A stretch of DNA of 64,000 bases, taken from NCBI GenBank assembly GCA_030340625.1, contig JAOPHQ010005465.1, forward strand, positions 31,001 through 95,000, read 5' to 3'. Positions within the stretch are counted from its first letter, which is position 1, and every line of letters starts with the position of its first letter. Below the pieces are notes generated by a model, which made no database searches, was not told the DNA's origin, and saw only the letters and a list, made by a program, of their open reading frames with translations. This document shows, one piece after another, positions 12,340 through 24,650 of this stretch. This DNA comes from Merluccius polli. Lineage: Eukaryota; Chordata; Actinopteri; Gadiformes; Merlucciidae. The translations under genes were made by a program, and so were the position numbers.

Positions 12340-14170
12340 TGATTTAAAGTTTGCACTATTGAACATTAGATCACTCTCTTGTAAGAGTTTTTATATTAAT
12401 GATTTTAGTTGTCAATATAGTCTACGTTTTTATTTCTCACTGAATGTTGGCTCTCATCCACTGCCTCAGCTACACTTATTGAGGCTTCTCCCTCAGACTA
12501 TAGCTTCTTATTTTCTGCTATACAAGGCAAACAAGGCGGTGGTATTGCTGCACTTTTGGAGATTTTTCAAACTGAGTATTGACGTTGACGTTTCACTATT
12601 TTAGAGGTTCCAGTTTTTTAGAAAAAGGAGAGCTCCTTTAGTTTTTTAATTCCTGGGTCTTTTTCAGTGTCTCTCTCTATACTCCAAGTAAGTGTTCAGA
12701 GCAATGTGTCCATATTGACTAAGTGTTTATTTGATATACTTTACTCCTGCATTGCAAATCCTGTTTCTCTTAATAATCTTACAGACAATCTGAATAGTGC
12801 CTTGCTCAAAACACTTGACTCTGTTGCTCCTCTTACAACCAGGAAACGCACTCAGATGAAATCAGTGCCATGGTTTTCAGATGATACCCATGCACTCAAA
12901 CAGAACTTGAGAACTAGAAAACTTGAGCACAGGTGGCGCATGACAAAACAATCGCGATTCGATTAGAGATAAATTCACTGGTCTACACTCTTCTCAGAAT
13001 AACCAAACTATCCAATACCTTGATGGATGCAGGCACTATGACTCGGACCAACTGCACTCTTTCACAGTTTGAGATAATTTCCCCTGAGGCCCTTATCAGC
13101 CTGGTAACTGCTTCCAAATGAGATCCTATACCGTCTAATCATTCTAAAGAACTTTTTCCTGTTTTAAATAGATCTATTCTTCATATTATCAATATGTCGC
13201 TCTCTGTGGGCTCTGTGCCCTCAGCTTTAAAATCTGCCATTATCAAACTGCTTCTTAAAAAAACAAACACTGACCCGCAAGCTCTGAACAATTACAGGCC
13301 AATCTCCAATCTTTCTCTCATGTCAAAATTACTTGAAAGGACTGTCGCTGATCAACTTACTGCCCACTTATCCAACAACAATCTTTTCGATAAATTTCAA
13401 TCTGGCTTCCGGCCCGTCACTCAACTGAAACTGCCTTGACCGTATGTAGTAAATGATTTATTAATTGCTGTCGAATTACGCAACATCACTGTTGCCGTTT
13501 CATGACCTGAGTGCAGCTTTTGACACTGTGGACCACAGCATACTTCTAAACTGCTTGGAGAAGTACATTGGCATCCAGGGGAAGCTTTCATGGTTTCACT
13601 CATATCTCAATAGAACTCAACATGTAAGCTACATTAATGTAATTTCTGAATTTTCTGAAGTGAAATATGGTGTACCCCAGGGATCAATTCTTGGCCCTAT
13701 GCTCTTCTCTTATCTATATGCTTCCCCTTGCTGACATCATTAGCAAATATTGTGTTAAATGTCATTGCTATGCTGATGATACACAGCTATATGTACCTCT
13801 AAAGCCAAATGACCTTTCCCAACTCCTAAATTTAGAGGCATGTTTATCAGCAATAAAAAGATGGATGGCTATGAACTTTCTACTGTTAAATGCTGTTAGT
13901 TGTTAGACCAGCCAAACACGGGCATTTGTTTGAGAATTTGTGTATAATATAATATTGGTGGCTGTATTATTTCTGAAAGCTCGACCATCAAAAAGTCACA
14001 TATCAAAGCTGAAATGTTTAAATCAAAACTGAAAATCCACCTATATTCATTATATTACAACCTACCATAGAATCCTTTTCTATGGTATATATTTATATAT
14101 TTACTTCTACAAACATCCCTTTAACTTTATTGTTTTATTGTTGTTTTATTATAACTGCTCTTGGCGGGGA
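12340..14170 (+). pseudogene. decayed L2-type LINE (endonuclease and reverse transcriptase fragments)
   Basis: Disconnected frames read as one LINE in order: LLNIRSLS..KSF (endonuclease start, about 12352), a middle region (SLNNLTDNLNSALLKTLDSV, about 12770), NNYRPISNLSLMSKLLERTV (13288), FHDLSAAFDTVDHSILL (13498), KYGVPQGSILGP (13665) and CYADDTQLYVPL (13768). Several frameshifts and stops separate them. The motif style is L2 clade. It lies right after the hAT element ending at 12164. Confidence 0.85.
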
Positions 14171-14411
14171 AAATTAAATGGACTTAGAAAAGATGACCAT
14201 ACATACAATATGCAAAGAAAAAATGAATTCTTGGTAGATGCTTAAAAAACCCATATAGTTTTAGAATTGTTTCGTCTTTAATATTTTCATGCTATTTACT
14301 TGGTCCACAACCCATCTTCATACAGTACAGATACTCTTTTAAAAGTGCTTTTTTATTCATTGATCCATTGATCAATTGACTGACTGATTTATTGTTTAAA
14401 GGGCCTCTCAC

Positions 14412-17400
14412 CTCTTGATGAGCTTGATGGACCTGAAGGCCTCGTCCATGTTGCCAACAGTCAGGTAGAAGCTGAAGTTGAGCATGGCGTCTCGCGTGCT
14501 CTTCTCACAGCTCTCCAGGCCCACAAAGTCCCTCATGGGCCGCCTGGACACCATGTGGGGGGGCTGGCTGGCCGCCGCAGGGGGGGCCTCCTCCGCCTTC
14601 CCCTGGCCGCTCTCTCCAGGCTGGGGGGAACCATGAGGTTACTACTATTGAAAACTTAAGATAGGATAAGATCGTACTTGACTAAACTAAACTATACATT
14701 ATTTAGTAATTTAGCAGACGCTTTTGTCTCAGTTACTCAAGGAATTCAGGTACACTTCATTAAGGAGCAGGTATGGGTTAGGGGCATTTTTCTCAATGCA
14801 GGTTAGGCTGTGGACATTGGGGATCGGGGATCCTTCCAGCTGCGAGTTGAACAACTGATCCAACACAATCCTGTGCCCCTAGGTAGGCTTTCTTCCAAGA
14901 AAGGAATTATGGGATATCCTGGAGTAAGCTACTGATGCATAGGACGTCTGTATCTTCCATCGATAGGTTGAATTAATATTCACTTTCTGTGAATATTAAA
15001 AAGGCCTCTATATATGAGTCATTACAAGCCATTTCAATATCTACCCCATTAGTGACATCACTAGTGTGGCCTAGGGAGTGTCGACCCAGATGTATGATGG
15101 TCGTTGACGCAGGAGGATGACTCTTCCTGAATTACTGGAGGCAGCCGATGTTGAGCCAGACAGGATGCAGGCAAAGGAGAAGGTGGACAAGCCTGAGATG
15201 TTGGCAGCTTAGTGAACAGAACTTTTACAGTCTTCAGTGTTTCTTAAGACTACATGAAGGCATACCCGTGATGCCCTTTTGTGCAAACCCAGGCAGTGTT
15301 TTACGTCTTTTTTTAAATAGGTTTTTAGGTGTTTCTACATATTAAAGTTAAATATGACGGAAAACTGGTAGCAACAAATAAATACAAATAGAATGGACTC
15401 ACACTTGTGATGTCACTAGTCTAATGTAATAATCCACATCACGCCTGGTGGTAACATAGGGGCCCTTTACAGCACATTGGAGGACAGGCAGGTCTACCAC
15501 ATCACCAGGTCTGGTTAAGAGGCAGCACAAGACACAAGGGAACACTGAAACCACACTTAGGGGTGGAGCAGAGGGGTTAGGGGTTAGGGAACTCAACATC
15601 CACAGGAACTTACTTCTGGCAGATAGACACCACCCCTCCAAAACAACAGCTGGGTGTGTGTTGACAGAAAACACACACACACACACACATACATTCATAG
15701 AGATCGCAACAGTTAACATCACTAGCTGAAATATAAACGGCAAAGTGCATTTCTAGCTTGCCACTCAAAGTACAGTACTACAATACCTTGCATTGACCAC
15801 CATCTTAGTGAGAGCAGTTGAGTGCCGTACTCAAATACATCCCAGAGGATCTACCAAGCAACCCTAACCAGCTTCCAGGTGACCTGCTCTCCTCCCATAG
15901 TCCCAGTAGTACAGACCAACTACCCAGAGTGCTTTGAGGTGCTTCCATGTTTGTGAAGTAGTGCATTTACAATTACATTTACATTTAATCATTTAGCAGA
16001 CACTTTTATCCATAAAGTAGCTGTGTAGTGAGCTAGAATGCTTTGCGGCGCAACCTTGTGTGTGAAGTAGCCAGCAACATGGCTACTGCTGGTTTCTTTG
16101 GAAGCTAGGCAGGGTGGCACTGGTCCACCCTTGGATAGGAGACAATGTTGGTGCTGTACGAGATGATGGAGGGTCAGTAGGGGGTGCTCTTCCCTCTGGC
16201 CTATGTAATATCCCCCAAAACCCCAGGACGGGGTCTGTCCTGTCAAAGAGCATCTGTTTTTCGGATGAGATTTTAAATCGAGGTCCTGACTCCTTGTGGT
16301 CACTAAAGATTACATGGCACTCATCGCAAGAGATGGGGTGCTAACCCGGTGTCCTGGCCAAACTCCTACCTTGGCTCTTGTACTAACATGGCCCCCTAAT
16401 CATACCCTGATCTGACTGGATATTTTCATTCCTCACCTCTCCAAGCCAGTGTGCTGTGATTGTTCTGGCTCAAACTGGCTGCACACTGGTAGTGGATGAG
16501 GTGTCATACCCTCCCCTCCACACACACACACACACATACAGTATATACGTAAAGCAGTTTTTGGTCAACTTTGAGTGCCTTGTACTAAAACTATAAATTC
16601 AATATAAATACAAATGAATTATCATTAATATTGTAAGTAGTCAGGGTCCAGAATCAAGACCTGCCACCAGCCAATGGTAGATACATTTGACCATCTGGCA
16701 AGTAAAAAGAGGGTCTGAGGTCCCCCTGTCACCCATCCATCCATTAAGAGAATGTGGAGGTGGTCCAGAGCTATAAGTACCTGGGGGTGCACCTGGACAA
16801 CAAACTGGACTGGTCTGCTAACACAGATGTCCTGTACAAGAGGCGCCAGAGACGGCTTTATTTTTCTGAGGAGGCTCAGTTCCTTTGGCGTGTGCAGGAC
16901 TCTGCTGAAAAGGTTCTACCAGTCAGTGGTGGCCAGCACGGTGCCGTACAGTATGCTGGGGGGCAGCATCAAGGAGGGTGACAGTAAGAGGCTGAACAAG
17001 CTTATTAGGCCAGCTGGTTCTGTCCTCTGTGTCACCCTATTGTGGTGCTACCTTGCATGTGAAGTAGTAGTGGGGAACGGAGAGTGCCAGCAGACCCTGC
17101 AGGCCAGGGGGTTTGGGGAAGACATCGTGGAGGAGGAGGCCGTGCTCCTGGGTGCAGAAGAAGGTAACCACGGAAACATCTGCCTGGGAGAAGAAGAACA
17201 CAGAAGACACCACGTCAAGGTGACACGACGATCGTGTTCGAGCTGGCCACAAACAGCTACTCCATGGGAATCCAGTTTCAACTCAACAGAACCAAAACAC
17301 CAGTAAGACTAGTAAGGCGTGGTGGTGGGTACCATGTCCAGGTGAGACGCAGTGGCAGACTCGGCTCCGACAGGAACCGTCTCGCAGACCAACAGCCGGG

Positions 17401-20400
17401 CCTCGCTTTCGTCCCAGAAGTGGGACACAGGACACCGGGCACTCAGCTCTGGAAACTGAGGCTGCTGCCTGGAACATACACAACAAACATACATACACTG
17501 TAAACCCGAATGTCCAAAGTAATGAAATATATTAAGTAGTGCATACTCAAAGTTTTAGAAAAAGTTGTACTAACTTAATTATGTCAAGTTGGTGTAACTT
17601 CTTCTTACTTTTGAGTTATTTAAACTAATATTTTTTGATTAAATTGAACTGTTTTGTGTTTTGTGTAAGTACAACTTAAAAACAATATTTAAGTATAACT
17701 TAAGATGAATAAGTAATAACATATTCTTCCCTTTTGTGTAATTTTAACTGCTCATTTAATTGAACTGTTTTGTGTTTTGTTTAAGTAGCCTATAACTTTA
17801 AAACACTATTCTCTTTGTAAATGGGGTTGGGGCACATGGTCTGAGGTGAATTTCTCTGAGGCTAGTTTTACGAAGCACATAGATAGACACTCACCGGCCA
17901 CTTTATTAGGTACACCTGTCCAACTGCTCGTTAACGCAAATTTCTAATCAGCCAATCACATGGCAGCAACTCAATGCATTTAGGCATGTAGACATGGTCA
18001 GGACGATCTGCTGCAGTTCAAACCGAGCATCAGAATGGGGAAGAAAGGTGATTTAAGTGACTTTGAACGTGGCATGGTTGTTGGTGCCAGACGGGCTGGT
18101 CTGAGTATTTCAGAGACTGCTGATCTACTGGGATTTTCACGCACAACCATCTCTAGGGTTTACAGAGAATGGTCCGAAAAAGAGAAAATATCCAGTGAGC
18201 GGCAGTTCTGTGGGCGCAAATGCCTTGTTGATGCTAGAGGTCAGAGGAGAATGGCCAGACTGGTTCGAGCTGATAGAAAGGCAACTGTAACTCAAATAAC
18301 CACTCGTTACAACAGAGGTATGCAGAAGAGCATCTCTGAACGCACAACACGTCGAACCTTGAGGCGGATGGGCTACAGCAGCAGAAGACCACACCGGGTG
18401 CCACTCCTGTCAGCTAAGAACAGGAAACTGAGGCTACAATTCGCACAGGCTCACCAAAATTGGACAATCGAAGATTGGAAAAACGTTGCCTGGTCTGATG
18501 AGTCTCGATTTCTGCTGCGACATTCGGATGGTAGGGTCAGAAGGGAGCAGGCAAGAAAATACTGTATTAAGTATTACAAGTATTAAGTTGATAAAGTAAT
18601 AAACTGAGTTAAGTTAACATGAAAATTGTGTGGTTGTGAACTTATTTTTTAAAGTTCTGTGAACTTATTCCAGTTGATTGTAAACTGGAAACTTGTAAGT
18701 CATATTGACTGAAGATAATTGAGTCGCCTTAACTGAAAATGTTTAGGCATATTAACTGAAGATAATTGAGTCGCCTTAACTGAAAATTGTAAGTCATATT
18801 AACTGCAAATATTTGAGTTGAGCTAAATGAGCACTTTAATTTAACTGTTATCAAAAGATACAAGTGGCAAGTCATCTAACCTTTTAAGTTCAGGAAAATT
18901 TGGACTTTTAAGTTAGTCAACTTAAAACAATTAAGGCAATCGATTGCCTTAATCTTTTTGAGTTCTGGGAACTTATTCGGGTTTACAGTGTAGCTGTGAT
19001 TTAATTATCGTAATACAAAGCCAATACATTTTTTCTTTTGTTCGGTTAGGATCTCGGTGGCTAGTTCATCATAATTTATTATGTATTTTCTGAGGTCCTT
19101 TTTGACAATTATATTTCATTAAAGACTTATTAAGGGTTGCATATTAATGAGTTTTGGCCATAGACTGGTGAGAGGCGACCATTCAAGTTCCCTTAATTAG
19201 CGCATGCATTGGATTTGTCGGCATTATTATGTTTAACTTCCAGAAATTCCCTCTCATTTCTCTCCATAGTTGTGTGGCCAGCGGAGCACAGCCAACAAAG
19301 TGTCATAAGAGAGGCTGGAAATCGAGACTAGACTAGTACTATACACTCCATACGGATCGCTACTAATCTTGTATTTTACAGGGAAGAAAGCAACAGAAAA
19401 AAGAATGTTCCTCCACAACATTGGAAAATGAATGCAAGAACAAATGCATCGGCTTGCATCAAGGCTCTAGGGTTACCGGTGGGCGTCCTGGGATAGGCTG
19501 CTGAGGGGGCGCCCCATGAAGAAGTCAAAGTGGAGCAGTGTGTCCATCTCCACGTCGTACACATACACCTTACGGTCCGGACGCCCATTCACCTACACCG
19601 CCACGCAGGAACCTCTGTTACAACACCTCACTGCTATACACTATGTCTATTACATCACCTGCACTAGGTCTATTACATCCCCCTTATCATGTCTATTACA
19701 TCACCTGCACTAGGTCTATTACATCCCCCTTATCATGTCTATTACATCACCTGCACTAGGTCTATTACATCCCCCTTATCATGTCTATTACATCACCTGC
19801 ACTAGGTCTATTACATCACCTGCACTATGTCTATTACATCACCTGCACTATGTCTATTACATCACCTGCACTATGTCTATTACATCACCTGCACTATGTC
19901 TATTACATCACCCATATCATGTTTATTACATCCCCTTCACTAGGTCTATAACATCACTTTCACTATTACATACCTGAGTGATGAGGAGGCTGACTTGGCT
20001 GCCGCTGGCGTTGCATTTGACTGACTGCAGAGCTCCCAGGTTGGGGATGAGCTCATTCAGGTTCTTGGCGTTGCAGTGGGCTTTGGCTTCTCTGTAGACA
20101 AACAAACACACACACACCACAGAGTTGCATCATGGAAAATTCTCTATGGACACTGCCTTTGTACTTCCGATTAAACCAAGAGACTTAGAAAGATGGAAAG
20201 GATAGAAAGATCCTTCTATCTATACTGTTTAGTCATTGAGCCGACTTACAGGGAATTCAGATACAGGTAATTAAGGAGCAGGTAGGACATCTTTATCAAG
20301 GATGCCAACAGGTTAGGATGCAGACATTAGGGATCAAACCCAGAACCTTTCAGCTGAGAGTTGAACACCCGAACCAATACCTTTAGTATCACCCTATAAT

Positions 20401-23400
20401 ACTGTATCAAGGTTATTTAACATTAGAGATGAAATGGCCAAATCCCGTACCGTCTGGTGAGGTCAAAGACTTTGACACGCGCGGTATCCGTGCCGACGGC
20501 CAGGTAGGTCTGGCACACACTGAGCAGCAGAGGATTCCCCTCTGCCTCTGAGAATGCCAGCAGCTGCTTCACCGTGCCCTGCAGAGAATATACACAGGAT
20601 CCCCAGATACACATGAATACACACAGGGCCAGGCCTCAGATACACACATAACAGTAATACACACCAGTCCCCACAGTCACCAAGGACCCCACAAATACAC
20701 ATGGAACACCAGTCAAAGAGACACTACACACCCATAATGTGTGTGTGTGTGTGTGTGTGTGTGAGGGAGTGAGTGAGTGAGTGAGTGAGTGCGTACGTGT
20801 GTGTGTGTGTGTGTGTGTGACTACGGACCTGTGGTGTGCGGACCTGCACCCTGTTAGGCTCCACAGTGTAGATGTTGTCCGTCTGCACCGCCAAGACCTG
20901 AGAGTCACACTGGAACACACCTGGAGAGGAGAGGAGAGGAGAGGAGAGGAGAGGAGAGGAGAGGAGAGGAGAGGAGAGGAGAGGAGAGGAGAGAACTGCA
21001 GTCATACAGGGACAGAATATTTTTTCGCACTATGAAAATGAAAATCACCCCCACGAAAATGGTACATTCCCCCAGAGTGCCGGGAACAACCCTACAAAGA
21101 CGCAATGGTAGCGCAAAGTTTTACAGTTCGCTGTGAGGAATAATAAGGAGGTAATATCACGCACAGAGTTTGTGCTTAATTTAACATGTCTCTAAATGCA
21201 CAGATGAATGTACCAACAAAGAAATACAAAGAAATGTAAATTAATCTTAACCTTAGTATAAGGGATGCACAATATATATTGGGTCCGATAAATTATCGTT
21301 CAATAATGGCAAATTTGTATTATTATGTATCATTCAGATAATTAAATTACAGCCGATAAATAGAGCAATTATTCAAAGCCAATATTGCTTCCATTGGCTA
21401 AACCATAGGACTTAACAAGTGCTGCACGCTGTCAAATATGTCATCACCTGTTAGGTAGGCAAAATGTTTAATTAGTCTTTAAAAGCCAAAGTTTGTCAGA
21501 AGTTTATGTGCTTTACTAGAACAAACATTTGAACAGTCAGAACTGTTCTTGGTTTGTTTTGTGTTAACTGCAAATTGTGTTTACAACTATTAGTGTAAGT
21601 GTTAAGTTATTAACTTATCGGTTATCTTACCGGTTATCGGCCATGAGAAGCAGGTAATTAATGGTTATCGTATCTGCATCCGTACTTAGAATGTGTCGTT
21701 ATTAATATGTATACGATTGCATTACTGCATGTAAGGCGAAAAGTAGTCTACTGTTAGGACTTCCCGGCGTTTGTTTTGGTGTTGTTTAGTTGTTTTCTGT
21801 GTCAGGTAAATTGGTCCCGTCTACCCGCCACTGCATAGATTTAGTGATTAGTATTAGTACCTTTGTAGTATTAGTACCAGTACTGTGTCATATTTAGGAC
21901 CTGATTAGTTACTATGTGTGTATTATGTATGTACCTGTACTACGTAGAGCACCGCCCGAGAGCTCGTAGACGATGACCTGCTTCCCACTCCACACGGTAA
22001 CAGTGTCCTGTTGAAACACACAAACCACTTATTCCTCAAATCTCTGGTCACATACATGACCTAAAGTACTGACCTAAAGTAGGACTACCTGGTTCAGGTC
22101 GAGGCTTGGACTAGGATCAATTCATCCATATCACTACTATGTAACCCACTGCATCATTATGAATCTAAAATACGTTCCTTCAGGATTTGGTTTTCCTTTG
22201 ATGATGCTAAATGATAATAGGAAACACTGACCTAAAGGAACTCCCCCACTCAACAACACACTATGTTTATCAATGTTGGCTCCATGAGAGGGTACCAGGG
22301 GGCAGTGCCCCCCACTTCATTCACGTGCCCCCTCACTTGATGTTTTCGGTTAACTTAAAATGTGTGTGTATTTGCATTTATTTACACCAAAGTAATTTCT
22401 TCTTTGTGATTTTTGTGATTTTTTGTTAAAATGTTCTCCTGGGGAGCACACCAACAAATGGTTTCACTATTTCACTATGCCCGACTACGTCAGCATCAGC
22501 TGACTGGTGTTCATATTGGATCTCTGTGATGACATATGGATGGCTGGATGCAGCGAGGATGTGTATTGTGATGGGTTCCCGAGCTGTTGCAATACGCTTT
22601 TAGGGAATTGTGCAAGTGTGAACAAGGTGGAAACAGATAAAGGAACAGGTGATCTGATCTTATTTGAATTGCCGGGTCGAAACTGACTATTTAACTTAAG
22701 CCCAAGGTACGGGACTCTGTGTGACTCTCTGTTTATTTAAATATGCGCATTCTGCTGTTGTTTCAAATTGTATTTGGGATATAAATTGCTGAAATAAATT
22801 AGTTGTAGATAAACCATTTTTGTTAAATAATAAGTGCATACTAGGAAAATTGTTGTTATTTATGCTCGATGTAAGGGTTTATAAACATGCTGTCCTTTGT
22901 ATGGTTGACTAACAGACTAACCTAACCCACGTTAGATAAAAAAGGTAAGCACATCCTACCTGGCACCCCATATAGTCTTAAGTCAAAACAATTACAGTAT
23001 GTATGCATGTATGCATGTTTGTGCATGTGTCCGTTTGGGTGTGTGTGAGTGATTACCGCGTTGACCCAGACTCCCTTGATGTGTATGTGGGTACGCAGGG
23101 TGAGCGGAGGGTCGCTGGGGGAGAGGCTGATGCTGAGCTGGGAGGGGGAGAGCTGCACTGCTGCCACCTGCTGGCTGCAGTGGGCCAGCATCACATGCTC
23201 CCATAGGATGAGCACCGACGACACACTGGCTATCGCCAAGAGATGCAGGCTGGAGCCCCACTGGAGGGGTCAGGGGTCAGGGGGTCAGGGAGAGAGGTCA
23301 GGCTGGGTCAGACAGTCAGACAGGTATACAGATAGACAGGCACAGAGGCAGACAGGCAGGTAAACAGACAAATAGAAAGGCAGACAGAAAGACAGATAGA

Positions 23401-23665
23401 CAGGCAGGCAGGCAGGCAGCCAGACCGACTGACAATACCTGGAGCTGGGTGATGCTGCCCTCTGTCTCGGTGGGGGTCTGGAGTTTCCAGGAGACCCTGG
23501 AGTCAGTCCTACTGTTGCTAGGCTGCAGCATCATCTTCCACATAGCAACCCTGCCCAAACTGGTCCCTGCTGCCAGCACCTCTACACACACACACACACA
23601 CACACACATTATACATACAACATTCATGCTCTGTGTGTGTATGCTGTGTGCATGCATGTACACAG

Positions 23666-23720
<55 letters not shown>

Positions 23721-24599
23721 TCCTACCTTTACCGCCGCAGTAGGAGACACAGTTGATGAGCTCTCCTCTCTCGAAGCCCAGAGTCTCGTCCAGAGAGAGG
23801 ACGTAGTTATCATCCCTCTCCAGATCCCACACCCTGCAGCAACAACACAACACTGTAGACCCTTTTCACAGAGGCATCATTGTAGGACAAACACAGATGT
23901 CACTCATAACACTAATTATGGGTCTGCTCTTTTTATGTACTCGGGTACGGGGAGTAGACTGAAAGTAGCGAAAATAACACACATTGATACATAAAAGTAG
24001 CAGACCCATAATTTGTGTTATGAGGGACACCTGTGTTTGCCCTATGCGCGTGTACATACCTGATGACTGGTTCTCCGGTGGCGGTGACCAGCAGACCACA
24101 GTCAGTCCAGATGACATCAGCCCTCCTCCCACTCTGACCACTGAGCTTCACCTGGACGAACAGCACCTCTTTACAATGCAGCGCATCACAGCACCTCTTC
24201 ACAATAACAGCGCACAACAGCACCTCTTCACAATAACAGTGAATCATGTCCTCACCTCTTAAAAATAACAGCGCATTGAGTTCTTACCCCTTCACAATAA
24301 CAGCACATCACATCCTCACATTCCCATCTTCAAAATAACAGCACATCATGTCCTTACATTCCCCTCTTCAAAATAATAGCACATCACGTCCTCACATTCC
24401 CCTCTTCAAAATAAGAGCACATTACATCCTCTGATTCCCCTCTTAAAAATAATAGCACATCACATCCTCACATTCCCCTCTTCAAAATAACAGCTTTTGG
24501 CTGTAAACACTGGTAAGAATTGTTACTGTCTGTTACTGGATACTGGATAGATAGAACACTAAGTCTGCGTCGCCCGCTCCCCCCCCCCCCCCCCCCCCC

Positions 24600-24650
<51 letters not shown>

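Noticed and set aside
19632..19970. CRISPR-like array
   Set aside because: The 23-bp units are contiguous without unique spacers and the DNA is vertebrate.
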